In this document: positions 36,289 through 45,844 of the stretch, in pieces
Layout of the letters: every line of letters starts with the position of its first letter
Position numbering within the stretch: the first letter of the stretch is position 1
Origin: Gracilibacillus sp. YIM 98692
Lineage (GTDB): Bacteria; Bacillota; Bacilli; Bacillales; Amphibacillaceae
NCBI RefSeq assembly: GCF_010993965.1
Contig: NZ_WIXM01000001.1
Span: 62,001 to 126,000 of the forward strand
DNA: 64,000 nt
Reading direction: 5' to 3'
Made by a program: the position numbers and the translations under genes
The notes under the pieces: generated by a model
Told to the model about the DNA's origin: nothing
Database searches by the model: none
The model's input: the letters and a program-made list of their open reading frames with translations, nothing else

Positions 36289-37242
36289 TTAATGGACCTC
36301 CTTTATATTCCACTTTTCTATCTCTACTTTCTCCATCCAATTCATCGTTTGCTCAATAGAAAAGTCAGAACTATTATCATGATTCGCTTTTGATGCGCTC
36401 ATTGCTGTTGCTCTCTTTAACATATCCTCCACCTTTAACTCTTGCACCATCCCTGCTACAACGGCACCTACGAAAACATCGCCGCATCCCGTATCATTGA
36501 CTTCTTGCACTTTGGGCGGGACAACTCGATAAATATGATTCTTATATCCTACTAAACTTCCTTTCTTACCTAGTGAAACAAATACATACGTAATCCCTTT
36601 ATCTAGCAGACGCAAAATTTGCTTCTCATACTCTTTTACTCCCTGCAATTTCCTCCCAACGAGCTCTTCCATTTCATATTCATTGGGTTTAATCATAAAT
36701 GGTTTCCATTGAATGGCTTCTTTTAACCAATCGCCTTTCACGTCTAAAACAACTTTCGCACCTTTCTTGGAAACCACTGCAACTAACTCTTGAAATTGTA
36801 CTAAGGTAAATCCAATTGGAGGACTGCCAGCAAATACAACGATATCCTCGCTTGTCACACGATTATTTAGTTTCTCTAGCAACCTTTGATAAGTAGAGGG
36901 CTGCACTTCAAAACCGTTTTCTGTGATCATGAAACTCCCTTTGCCAGATGGATCGACCATCACGATCGTTTCTCTCGTTGATGATCCCTGTTGAGAAACA
37001 AAATGACATTGGACCCCTTTATCTTCCAGCATGTCAACTAACCGATGCCCATTTTCTTCGCCAACAAAACCGGTGGCTACATTTGGAATATTTAATTGAG
37101 ACAGCACAACCGATACATGTGTTGCCTTACCGCCAATATCATACGTAACCTGCTTGATGCGATTATTTTTCTTTCTCGTTAGCGGCTCATACAGCTGTAA
37201 TACCTTATCGATGGCTGTGTTTAAGGTAACGGTATAAATCAG
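36289..37242 (-). CDS. PfkB-family sugar-phosphate kinase (1-phosphofructokinase-like)
   Basis: Phosphorylates a sugar phosphate, by analogy fructose-1-phosphate or tagatose-6-phosphate. The N-terminus IYTVTLNTAIDKVLQL and the C-terminal catalytic motif DTGCGDVFVGAVVAG mark the FruK/LacC group; the usual DTTGAGD alanine is cysteine here. GGGGGG lies 6 nt before a CTG at 37242 that would start the protein exactly at the family N-terminus. The only earlier start, TTG 37269, has no ribosome site and would include that GGGGGG. A rare CTG start is therefore proposed. Confidence 0.83.
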   Translation of the reverse strand: MIYTVTLNTAIDKVLQLYEPLTRKKNNRIKQVTYDIGGKATHVSVVLSQLNIPNVATGFVGEENGHRLVDMLEDKGVQCHFVSQQGSSTRETIVMVDPSGKGSFMITENGFEVQPSTYQRLLEKLNNRVTSEDIVVFAGSPPIGFTLVQFQELVAVVSKKGAKVVLDVKGDWLKEAIQWKPFMIKPNEYEMEELVGRKLQGVKEYEKQILRLLDKGITYVFVSLGKKGSLVGYKNHIYRVVPPKVQEVNDTGCGDVFVGAVVAGMVQELKVEDMLKRATAMSASKANHDNSSDFSIEQTMNWMEKVEIEKWNIKEVH

Positions 37243-37376
37243 AGGAATCCCCCCTTTTTTACTATGCAATCATTTCAATAATTTCACACCTTTTTGCATA
37301 TAATGGAAAGGGGTTGAAAAACCATTTCTCCAACCCCTATTCAAATATTTGTTATGGAACAGATTGCAGCACCCCG

Positions 37377-38744
37377 TTACGCAGTCTGTTCTTCTTTTTC
37401 TTCTGCTTCAAACCTTCTATTTCTTGCAGACATCCCTTTATAATACCAAAAGAATAATCCAATCCAAATGATAGAACCAATAACTCCTAACATATTAAAA
37501 TCCGTTGCATGGGCAAATAGATAGCGATAAGCTGGTAACTCTAAACTGCTCCATGACATTAACTGCCCTGCTGGAACTTCTAATGCACCAGTATCTTCCG
37601 CTAAATTTGTAATCGTCGGCGCAAAGAAGGTTGCCACATATAGGAAAATGGGAGTGGTCATAATACTGAGTAAAATCATTCGAACCAAATTTCCGCCTGT
37701 CACAATCAAGGCAGGTACAGCGATCGATAGATTAATAATGCCGGCAAAAGGTAAAATCTTGTTATCTGGTAAAATAACCGCTAAACCCAATATAATCGGC
37801 ACTAACACAATCGTTGTCACCCAAATTTCATTACGCCCGGCAAGAAATGGCCAATCCAAGCCGATGTAAAATTCTCTTCCTGCATAACGTCTTTTCATAT
37901 AATCAGAAACTGCATCCGATAATGGAGCTAGTGCTTGCATAAACAACTTCGCCACCATCGGGAATAACGTCAGCGCTGCAGCTGATTGGACACCAAGCAT
38001 TAAAATATCCTGGAAGCCGTACTGTGCGAAAATACCGATTAAAATCCCTATCATAAAGCCCATTACATGGTTTTCAGCAAATACCCCAAGTCTTGCTTTT
38101 AACCAATCTGCATCGATATGCTTATCATTAATGCCAGGAATGAAATCCAGCAATTTATTTAAAGGCCATAATACTACATTAATGAAAGTCATCGCATGTG
38201 TCGTGGTCACACCAGGGATTTGCGTCAACCTTTCTATCTGTCTTTGATTCACATCAGCAAGCTTCAACTCAATAATCACTTGCAAGGAAGCAACAATAAA
38301 GGCAAGCGGCACATTGCCAGATACCCCAATCACTAAGACGGCTGTAAAAATCTTGCCCCAAACATTCCATAAATCTACGTTTAACGTATTCGTCTGCTTT
38401 AAAGCCAACATAATTAAATTAATCGCAATTTGAATCGGAAACATGAAAAAGGCGAGCGGCCACGCCCATGCTAGCGTAGACATCGGTGTCCAGCCACCAT
38501 CAATCGCTGTTAATTCAATACCAGTATTGGTAACAAATTGCTGTGCAGCTGGACTGATCGCATTCATCATAAATCCAACCACCATGTTCATGCCGACAAA
38601 TGCCAACCCTAGGGTTAACCCAGCCGAAAAAGCTTCTTTAAACTTCATCCGTACCAATAAACCAACTAATATCATAATTAATGGAACGAAAACAGGGGCA
38701 CCCATTCCTAATATAAAATCAAACAAATTTTCAATCATTCCCAT
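37377..38744 (-). CDS. PTS galactitol-family transporter, EIIC
   Basis: A 455-residue EIIC-Gat type membrane channel with about ten helices. Family-like features are LGLAFVGMNMVVGFM, the GWTPMSTLAWAWPLAF block and LWNVWGKIFTAVLVIGVSGN. It follows EIIB by 21 bp. Together with EIIB and EIIA it imports and phosphorylates a polyol or ketose. Specificity is not visible. Confidence 0.9.
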   Translation of the reverse strand: MGMIENLFDFILGMGAPVFVPLIMILVGLLVRMKFKEAFSAGLTLGLAFVGMNMVVGFMMNAISPAAQQFVTNTGIELTAIDGGWTPMSTLAWAWPLAFFMFPIQIAINLIMLALKQTNTLNVDLWNVWGKIFTAVLVIGVSGNVPLAFIVASLQVIIELKLADVNQRQIERLTQIPGVTTTHAMTFINVVLWPLNKLLDFIPGINDKHIDADWLKARLGVFAENHVMGFMIGILIGIFAQYGFQDILMLGVQSAAALTLFPMVAKLFMQALAPLSDAVSDYMKRRYAGREFYIGLDWPFLAGRNEIWVTTIVLVPIILGLAVILPDNKILPFAGIINLSIAVPALIVTGGNLVRMILLSIMTTPIFLYVATFFAPTITNLAEDTGALEVPAGQLMSWSSLELPAYRYLFAHATDFNMLGVIGSIIWIGLFFWYYKGMSARNRRFEAEEKEEQTA

Positions 38745-38765
38745 TAGAACACTCCCCTTTCCGAA

Positions 38766-39041
38766 TTATTTTACTGCTTCTATCACTTTGTCTAACTCTT
38801 CTTCCATCCCCATTCCTGTTAAAAAGGCAATTCCATCAATCACCGGAACTGGATAGCTTTCCTTTGGCTTCGTTATCGCAATATAAGCAGACGCTCCATT
38901 GATGTACTGATGCAAAGACTTAATATCGACTGCCTCTACTTGAGCTGTAACACCTTTTTCATTTAAAAGCTTTTGCACCTTTGATGCCACCGTTTGTGAT
39001 GTTGCAACACCAGATCCACAAGCTACAATAACTCGTTTCAT
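38766..39041 (-). CDS. PTS galactitol-family EIIB
   Basis: A 91-residue cytoplasmic phosphocarrier. The phospho-cysteine is C8 in the N-terminal loop IVACGSGVATSQTV. ATG 39041 has AGGAGGGG 7 nt upstream, and its first four bases overlap the EIIA stop (ATGA). The earlier TTG 39047 is too near the ribosome site. Confidence 0.91.
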   Translation of the reverse strand: MKRVIVACGSGVATSQTVASKVQKLLNEKGVTAQVEAVDIKSLHQYINGASAYIAITKPKESYPVPVIDGIAFLTGMGMEEELDKVIEAVK

Positions 39042-39523
39042 GAACAAACCCCTCCTCGATTAATCTTATCCTTTAATAATTGATAAATCGCACTCTCCTG
39101 ATCAAGCTGTAACAAGGCATCCATCGTCTCTTTATCTAAAAACAATTGAATCACATTTTGTAACAAACTCACTTGTTTCGTAGGCTCCGTTATACCTAAC
39201 ACAAACAGAAATTCCGCCTCCACTACCTTATCGTCTGACCCCATTGCCTGAAACACCAACGCTTCTCTAGGTTTAACAACCGCAATAAATGGCTCAACAA
39301 CATGCTTAGGATCCGTATGCGGAATGGCCACTTGATATGGATTTGCATCAAGGCCTGTCGGATAGCGCCTCTCCCTTTCCTTAATTGATCGCGCAAAACC
39401 TTCCTTCACATATCCCTTCTCCCTTAACACATTCGAAAGCTGCTCAAAGAAATCTTCCTTGCTTTCATAGCACACATCACAAAAAATCAGATCTTCCTTC
39501 ACATACTCATTGAATCCCTTCAT
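39038..39523 (-). CDS. PTS EIIA, fructose/galactitol type
   Basis: A 161-residue EIIA with the phospho-histidine H69 in GLDANPYQVAIPHTDP. It accepts phosphate from HPr and passes it to EIIB. The gene is first of the PTS set, 90 bp behind the BglG-type regulator, and overlaps eiiB by 4 bp. Its ribosome site is weak (AGGGA). Confidence 0.91.
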   Translation of the reverse strand: MKGFNEYVKEDLIFCDVCYESKEDFFEQLSNVLREKGYVKEGFARSIKERERRYPTGLDANPYQVAIPHTDPKHVVEPFIAVVKPREALVFQAMGSDDKVVEAEFLFVLGITEPTKQVSLLQNVIQLFLDKETMDALLQLDQESAIYQLLKDKINRGGVCS

Positions 39524-39613
39524 TCACATTCCCTGCCTTCTATCACAAAATATCTATTTTTTATTGCAGGCCTTTTCGCCTCCTTTCCCATTTTGGCAAA
39601 CGATTGGCTCAAC

Positions 39614-41692
39614 TCATATGCCAACCCCCCCTATGTCTGCTGCACTAATAGCATCAATCAAATCTCTAATTTGATTTACCTCACACGTTTTTTTCCATTT
39701 TCTTACGTTTTCTTCACTTGCTAAGAAGTCATTCAGCTGAGCAAGTGCCTTTAAATGTTTTTGACGGTCTTCTGCTGCCAGCATTATGCAAATGTCTATC
39801 GGAAATCCTGGTGCTATTTCTACCGGGTGATCCAATCGTAACAAACTCATCGCTGTTTCCTTCACCCCATCCTCTGGGCTTGCATGAGGGATCGCAATGC
39901 CTGGTCCTAACAGCATATACGGTCCATGCTCCTCTAGTTGATTTAAAATCGCGGACACATACCGCTTTTCAATCACCTTTTCCCCTAATAAAGGCTCTGC
40001 CGCCACTTGCACCGCCTCCGCAAAATTACGCACAGAAGATCTTATCAACAACCGATTTTCGGTAAGCAACTCGTTTAAATCAGGAGACGTTGTATGGACT
40101 TTAGGCTGATGAGGCCTTTTCATCGTTGGGAAAAAGTATTGTTTTAAATCATGTAAGAGCTCCTGTTGATTATCGATAGTCGCATGTTTCTGAATCAGTT
40201 GTAATAATGCAGAAAAGTCGATGTGCTGATGATCAAATCCGTATAATTCTTGATTGACTCGCTCTTTTAAGCGTTGTTTTTCCATTTCGGATATATAGGG
40301 TTTGACGAGAAATTGCTTTTTGGTTGTTTGCAGGAACACAGTTGAAAAAATCACATCATAATGCTGTTCATACTGGTTAAAGTCTCTAACAGACATATTT
40401 TCGATAAAAGCGATATGTGGGAATAAATCTTTTAAGGTTTCTAGTAATAATTTGGATACAGACACACCATTTGGACAAATCACGATCGCTTTTAAGCTTT
40501 CCGACACTTGTTTCCCATGTTTTTGCAGCCAGGCTGTAATCAGAATGGTAATAAAACCTATTTCATCCTCTGACATTTTCGTATTTAAAACATGTTCTAA
40601 TGGAGTCACGCTTTGCTTTACTAACCGATGAGTGGAGGCATGCTCCTTTTTGATTTCAGACAGCAAAGGGTTTTTCAAGGGGATGTTATATTTCATGCGA
40701 TAGCTGGCTGGCTTCATATGTTGATAGATTTTTTCCATTAATTCTTGATAACCGGTGAAGGATAAACATGCTAATTTTTCGAATGTTGCTAGCATCTGAT
40801 GAATGGCTTCTCTTAACCTGTCATCATTTGGTTTGATAGCTGATGATGAAAAGACACTAGATGATAGCAGCTGCAATGCGATAAATTGTTTCTCATTGGG
40901 ATCATGAATGGCTAGATCCTCTGAAAATAGGTGTTCGATAGCTTGATATTCTTTGGTTTGGACAAGTTCTTCTCTATTGGGATGATAGAATCGAATATAT
41001 TTGCCATACTCCATTCTTCTATAAAGCAACAAGAAGATGAATGGTAATTCGTCTAATTTCTCATCGGTAAAACGGGCGTTGAGCACCTCCTCAATCGTTT
41101 CACATTTCTCTCTGATATGGTGTACTTCTTCATTTGTAATATTGGTTAAAGAGAGCAATTGTTGAAATCCATTGGTAATGTTTAATAGTTTTGGGACTAA
41201 TTCTATTAATAGTTTGCGTTTATCGAATTCCTCTCCTTTAAGAAAGTAGCCTTTTCGTCTTGTATAGGCTAGTTCTAAATGATAGGCATGTGTGATGTCG
41301 TCTAGTTTTTTTAAGTCTTTTATTACGGTGTTCCGGCTTACTTTGAGTTGATCGGAAATATGGAAGAGAGAAATGATTTCTTGTCTTGATAGTAATAGAA
41401 TAAGAATAAAATAGGTTCGCTCCTCTGCTGACAGTACATATTCGCTGACTGTTGATTCCATCATTAATTCGGGGAATTTCTCTCGTACAGCTGGATCTAA
41501 TGTAATCCCTAGCTGACGATCCATTTGCATTGTTGGATAATGATGATGGGATAACCAATCTTTTATTTTTTCTATGCTGTAGTTGACTTGGCTTCTCGAT
41601 AACTGAAACTTTTTGCATAGATGATTCACCTTCACCCGCGGAAATAGCAGCAATTCTTTTAACAATAATGTGCTTCGTTCATCTAATTGCAT
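39614..41692 (-). CDS. BglG-family PRD-containing transcriptional activator with EIIB and EIIA domains
   Basis: A 692-residue PTS-controlled activator. Order: N-terminal helix-turn-helix domains (about 1-150; KKFQLSRSQVNYSI and LKVSRNTVIKDLKKLD), two PRD modules (about 190-400) whose histidines take PTS phosphate, an EIIB-Gat-like domain (AIVICPNGVSVSKLLLE near 415) and a C-terminal EIIA domain with GPGIAIPHASPEDG near 600. It probably activates the adjacent PTS operon when the sugar is present. AGGAGG precedes the start and a cre site lies upstream. Confidence 0.9.
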   Translation of the reverse strand: MQLDERSTLLLKELLLFPRVKVNHLCKKFQLSRSQVNYSIEKIKDWLSHHHYPTMQMDRQLGITLDPAVREKFPELMMESTVSEYVLSAEERTYFILILLLSRQEIISLFHISDQLKVSRNTVIKDLKKLDDITHAYHLELAYTRRKGYFLKGEEFDKRKLLIELVPKLLNITNGFQQLLSLTNITNEEVHHIREKCETIEEVLNARFTDEKLDELPFIFLLLYRRMEYGKYIRFYHPNREELVQTKEYQAIEHLFSEDLAIHDPNEKQFIALQLLSSSVFSSSAIKPNDDRLREAIHQMLATFEKLACLSFTGYQELMEKIYQHMKPASYRMKYNIPLKNPLLSEIKKEHASTHRLVKQSVTPLEHVLNTKMSEDEIGFITILITAWLQKHGKQVSESLKAIVICPNGVSVSKLLLETLKDLFPHIAFIENMSVRDFNQYEQHYDVIFSTVFLQTTKKQFLVKPYISEMEKQRLKERVNQELYGFDHQHIDFSALLQLIQKHATIDNQQELLHDLKQYFFPTMKRPHQPKVHTTSPDLNELLTENRLLIRSSVRNFAEAVQVAAEPLLGEKVIEKRYVSAILNQLEEHGPYMLLGPGIAIPHASPEDGVKETAMSLLRLDHPVEIAPGFPIDICIMLAAEDRQKHLKALAQLNDFLASEENVRKWKKTCEVNQIRDLIDAISAADIGGVGI

Positions 41693-41738
41693 GATGTCAT
41701 CCTCCTTATCACATTCATATGAACAAATCTCTTTACTT

Positions 41739-41752
41739 TGAATACGTTTTCA
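41739..41752. promoter_or_regulatory. Candidate cre (CcpA) site upstream of the PTS regulator
   Basis: TGAAAACGTATTCA on the minus strand fits the catabolite-response consensus TGWAANCGNTNWCA with one mismatch. It lies 47 bp upstream of the start, where CcpA would repress the regulator during glucose growth. Confidence 0.55.
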
Positions 41753-41931
41753 TCACAAAAAATACAAAAACCCACACACATCAAAATACCCAACATGACT
41801 TACGAAGTGGCCGGAAAGGGGTTATTGGGTTAGAGCATAACTGACGTTGAGGAAAAATACTCGTTTTCCCGCAGAAGTCTCGCATATTCTGCCTACTGAT
41901 AGATAATCTGCTAAGGCACTAGGTAATATCA

Positions 41932-41967
41932 AAAAAACCACTTGGCTTATGTCCCAAGTGGTTTTTT
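41932..41967. terminator. Bidirectional intrinsic terminator
   Basis: CCACTTGG and CCAAGTGG pair with A6 and T6 flanks. It ends the two-component/ABC cluster on the minus strand and lies directly after the kinase stop codon. Between 41810 and 41930 a decayed hairpin repeat related to 4412-4470 is visible. Confidence 0.85.
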
Positions 41968-41968
41968 A

Positions 41969-43708
41969 TTAACTTATCTTTTCTTGTTTTGTTTTTTCTA
42001 AAGGGAGGATGAGAGTAACGGTTGTTCCTTTGTGTTCTTCGCTATCAATTTGTATTTCTGCTTCTTTTTGATAAAAGGATTCAAGCATTCTTCTCACATA
42101 ATTCATCCCGATGCCGATACGGCCTTTATCTGATTTTTCCTCTCGATATAGCATTTTATGGATCTCTTCTTTTGGAAATCCAATCCCATTATCATGAACG
42201 GATATATGGATATAACCGAATACTTGATGTACGGTTACTGTAATAGCACCACTATCATCTAAACCATGATAAATCGCATTTTCTACAATGGGTTGTAGAA
42301 TAAATTTTGGCACCTTCGTTTTTAAGGCCTTTTGAGGTACTTGGATTTCTAGATAAAACGAAAATTGGTACCGCATCTCTTGCAGATTACAATATTGCCT
42401 TAAAGAATCCAGCTCTTCTTCGATAGTGGAAACCTTCCCTCGGCGCAAATTATAGGCAAGCAATCGGTTTAATGAAGTCACGACATGATCGATTTCATCT
42501 TGCTGTTTGATCATCGCTAGCCAATGAACGGTATTTAATGTATTCATTAAAAAATGCGGATTGATTTGATACATTAACTTCTCAATTTCTAAATCTGCCC
42601 GATTTTTCTCTTTATCTTCTACTTCTGCAATTAACTCTTTTATTTGCTTTTTCATTCTTTGTAATTGTTCTAAAACATCGTCAAACTCCTTTATGTAAGT
42701 TTGGTCTGCTTTGGAATGAAAGTTATTAGACGAAATAGACACAATCTCATGATCAAATTGCCTTAGCGGTTTATACACCATCTTCCAAACAAGCAGTGCG
42801 ATTAAGATACTTAACACACCGAAGACAATCGCTAGTAAAAAAATTTGCTTCATCCAGGTATTTTTCTCTTTGTTAAATTCCATCAATGGAATTAACGAAA
42901 CAACACTCCAGCCATGATTATTCGTTTCCAAAAACCAATAATAGTTTTGTGTCACTCCATAATTGCTACCATCATCATTCTCATGAAAGGCACTGTTACG
43001 TGGAAAAAGGCTGCTTAACTCACTATAAGCAATTCGACCTTGATCGTCTAAAATCAAATAGAATGAATTATTCCCCTCTTCATTGCGCCTTTGCACTAAA
43101 CTTTTTCCAAACGTATAATGAGATTCCAAATAGATATATATCGTTTCATCACTAGGCAAGTCAATTTCTCTTACCATAGAAATAACCATTTGACTATGTA
43201 ACCGGCTGTTAGACATATGAGGCCCAAAAAAAGACGTACGATCATATTGATAGAGTGGCTGCATTTGGTTAACATCGACCCTTTTAGTTAATGAAACATT
43301 ATGGAAAAGAGATTCTCCATTCTCATCAATGTAAGCAGTTAACCCAATGTTAGAATTTGTATAAGAGATATATTCCAACTCTTGTTGTACTTGTTCTTTT
43401 AAAGACGTTCTCTTCGCTACGTCCTCGGTTTCTAAATATTCACTTAAATTCAGTGCAATGGCTCGAGGATAATTAAATTGATGGGACACTTGCTCTAAAA
43501 TATCTAATGTATGATTCATCGATAATTCAATCTGTCCAAGATGACTTCTCGCATTATCTCTCCACTTATTGTCGATCATAGAGTTCATCGATTCATGCGA
43601 AAGAAACACGGTAAAAATAAATGGAATAAAGGCCGCGATGGTAAATAGGTAAAAAATTCGCTTTCTTAAAGATAAGGACCGATAGAAGTTTAATAGCTTA
43701 TTTTTCAC
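41969..43708 (-). CDS. YesM-like sensor histidine kinase
   Basis: Membrane sensor: helix at about 20-38, a large extracellular sensing domain (about 40-285), a second helix near 288-310, a HAMP-like linker (VYKPLRQFDHEI), and a His_kinase domain with IEKLMYQINPHFLMNTLNTVHW (phospho-His at about 385). A C-terminal ATPase region has VENAIYHG and DNGIGF. This is the YesM/LytS-type kinase that pairs with AraC-type response regulators. Start GTG 43708 is 6 nt after AGAGGG. The likely partner is encoded at 50727-52085. Confidence 0.9.
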   Translation of the reverse strand: MKNKLLNFYRSLSLRKRIFYLFTIAAFIPFIFTVFLSHESMNSMIDNKWRDNARSHLGQIELSMNHTLDILEQVSHQFNYPRAIALNLSEYLETEDVAKRTSLKEQVQQELEYISYTNSNIGLTAYIDENGESLFHNVSLTKRVDVNQMQPLYQYDRTSFFGPHMSNSRLHSQMVISMVREIDLPSDETIYIYLESHYTFGKSLVQRRNEEGNNSFYLILDDQGRIAYSELSSLFPRNSAFHENDDGSNYGVTQNYYWFLETNNHGWSVVSLIPLMEFNKEKNTWMKQIFLLAIVFGVLSILIALLVWKMVYKPLRQFDHEIVSISSNNFHSKADQTYIKEFDDVLEQLQRMKKQIKELIAEVEDKEKNRADLEIEKLMYQINPHFLMNTLNTVHWLAMIKQQDEIDHVVTSLNRLLAYNLRRGKVSTIEEELDSLRQYCNLQEMRYQFSFYLEIQVPQKALKTKVPKFILQPIVENAIYHGLDDSGAITVTVHQVFGYIHISVHDNGIGFPKEEIHKMLYREEKSDKGRIGIGMNYVRRMLESFYQKEAEIQIDSEEHKGTTVTLILPLEKTKQEKIS

Positions 43709-43797
43709 AGGCATCCCTCTTTCGATTATCAGACACCTTTTATTGTAACCGTTTTCTAGTTATTTTGCACGGCCTTATATGACAATATCGTTAGCCC

Positions 43798-44790
43798 TTA
43801 TAAGCTTTTTTCTAATGATAATTTAGGAGTTACCCCTTCATTAACGAGATACTTTGGATATTTTCCTAAATGAACAGCTGCTATATTCTCGGCGGACTTC
43901 CGTTTCAACTCTTCTTGTGACTCTTCTGAATACCAAGCAATATGTGGTGTGAAAAGGACATTGTCTAACTGAAGTAATGGATGTTGTGGATCAATTGGCT
44001 CTTTTGCTAAAACATCTAATGCCGCACCTGCTATTTGGTCGTTCTTTAAAGCATAGTACAAGGCATCCTCATTTATAATACCACCTCGGGAAGTATTTAC
44101 AATTACGGTATCTTTCTGCATCAATTGGAACATCGAGTGATCGATTAAGTTTTCTGTCTCGTTTGTTAATGGAACATGTACTGAAAGAAAATTGGATGTT
44201 TCACACAACTCTTCTAAAGACAAAGAAGCTACACCTTGCGTTTGAAAAACTTGTTCTGGGATAAATGGATCATAGGCCGCCACGTCCATGCCAAAAACTT
44301 TTGCCTTCTCGGCTAGCTGCTGGGCAATGCGTCCGAATCCTACAAGTCCTAATCTTGTATTCTTTAAACGATAAATCGGGACTCCTTCATTAAAATCCCA
44401 AACTCCTTCTCTAATTCTATTATTCAGTTTCGTTACTTTGCGGTTAGCCGATAACATCATCGCAATGGCATGATCCGATACCTCATCCATACAGTAATCG
44501 GTTACATTACAGACAAGCACTTGATTTTCGGTTGCTGCTTCTAAATCGACCGTATTTACTCCTACACCGTAACGAGCGACTGCTTTAAGATTAGGTAAAC
44601 GTTCGATTACTTTTCTAGTGATCGGTGCATATTGATTTAAGATCGCATCAGCATCTTTACATGCTTCAATCACTTCATCCTCTGTCTGACACTGTGCTTT
44701 TTCGAATGTAATATCATATTGTTCAAATACATCTAGTTCTGGCTTAAACGTCTTATACTCGTAATCACTTACTACTACTTTAAAAGTCAT
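43798..44790 (-). CDS. D-isomer-specific 2-hydroxyacid dehydrogenase, CtBP-like
   Basis: NAD-dependent dehydrogenase of the D-hydroxyacid family, C-terminal-binding-protein subgroup. The nucleotide loop is LGLVGFGRIAQQLAEKAKVFG. Arg in VNTSRGGIINEDAL, Glu in DVLAKEPID and His in FTPHIAWYS form the catalytic trio. ARYGVGVNTVD is the substrate-side motif. It overlaps the epimerase gene by 4 bp (ATGA). Family members act on D-lactate, glyoxylate, phosphoglycerate or sugar acids; the substrate here is unknown. Confidence 0.86.
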   Translation of the reverse strand: MTFKVVVSDYEYKTFKPELDVFEQYDITFEKAQCQTEDEVIEACKDADAILNQYAPITRKVIERLPNLKAVARYGVGVNTVDLEAATENQVLVCNVTDYCMDEVSDHAIAMMLSANRKVTKLNNRIREGVWDFNEGVPIYRLKNTRLGLVGFGRIAQQLAEKAKVFGMDVAAYDPFIPEQVFQTQGVASLSLEELCETSNFLSVHVPLTNETENLIDHSMFQLMQKDTVIVNTSRGGIINEDALYYALKNDQIAGAALDVLAKEPIDPQHPLLQLDNVLFTPHIAWYSEESQEELKRKSAENIAAVHLGKYPKYLVNEGVTPKLSLEKSL

Positions 44791-45818
44791 CTAGCATTCT
44801 CCTTACCAATATTTTTTATCTGTACGAGACTATCATGATGAAAAGCCACTAATAGATCTTCTAGCCAAGCTTTCTTCTGATCCACTAGCTTTTGTTCAGC
44901 TTTATACCATTGTACCATCATTTGAATCCCTTTTTCTAATGAAATAGTCGCTTCGTAATCGGGAAGTACTTTTCTTAACTTGGCATTATCGAAAAGTCCT
45001 GCATAGCATTTTTCATAATAGATATGATCAAATAAAGACGTGTTAACTTCATACAACCATGATGATGGAATATACACGATTTCTGGTTCTTTGTGAACCG
45101 CTTTGCCAAAGGCCTCATACAAATCCTTCCACGTACTGTGCTCTTCGTTTGTAATATGAAAGTCCTCTCCATATGCTTCTTTATTACCGACTAGGCCGAC
45201 ATAGGCTTTTGCTAGATCAGGAACAAAAGTAAAGTTCCAAGGGGTTGTGCCATCTCCGAATAGAACTAACGGTTTTCCTTGTTCGATTCGATGCACAATA
45301 TTCACATTTTGCCGAAGTACTCCTACATTCATGCCGCCGACACCAAAAGTTAAGGATGGGCGAATGATGGTAATAGGCAATGATTCTTCCTTTATTTTTT
45401 GTTGTAAATAACGTTCCATTTCCGCCTTTTCATATGCATAACGAAAAGAAGGATCTTTGGTTAATGATAATTGCGCTTCTCTAGCAGGCAAAAATGGATA
45501 GGGCCTTTGATAAGCAGCAACAGAAGAAGTAAAAATGATTTGTTCTGCTTTTGAGGAAAAAGCCTCCAATGTTGTTCGTGCATCTTCTTCATGAAAACTA
45601 ATCATATCAATGACAATCTCTACATCCACTTCATGCATTTGCTCCATAAATGTCTGCTTCTGTCCTTTATCCCCATAAATATGTTCTACTTTGTCTTGAA
45701 AGAGTGTCTCTTTCTTATTGCCTCTGCTAAAAACAATCACATGATGATTTGCTTCCGCTAGTTGTTTTACGACTTCCCTGCTGATAACACCTGTTCCGCC
45801 AATCACCAATACCTTCAT
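44787..45818 (-). CDS. NAD-dependent epimerase/dehydratase family protein
   Basis: An extended short-chain dehydrogenase-like protein. The N-terminal Rossmann loop is VLVIGGTGVISREVVKQL, FTSSVAAYQRP supplies the serine, and YEKAEMERYLQ gives a Y-x3-K-like catalytic pair. It acts on a sugar or sugar acid in cognate families. The 343 residues are standard. AAGGGGAG precedes ATG 45818. It lies between the YesL-like gene and the dehydrogenase in the same transcript. Confidence 0.82.
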   Translation of the reverse strand: MKVLVIGGTGVISREVVKQLAEANHHVIVFSRGNKKETLFQDKVEHIYGDKGQKQTFMEQMHEVDVEIVIDMISFHEEDARTTLEAFSSKAEQIIFTSSVAAYQRPYPFLPAREAQLSLTKDPSFRYAYEKAEMERYLQQKIKEESLPITIIRPSLTFGVGGMNVGVLRQNVNIVHRIEQGKPLVLFGDGTTPWNFTFVPDLAKAYVGLVGNKEAYGEDFHITNEEHSTWKDLYEAFGKAVHKEPEIVYIPSSWLYEVNTSLFDHIYYEKCYAGLFDNAKLRKVLPDYEATISLEKGIQMMVQWYKAEQKLVDQKKAWLEDLLVAFHHDSLVQIKNIGKENAR

Positions 45819-45844
45819 AACGAAAACTCCCCTTACATTAATTA

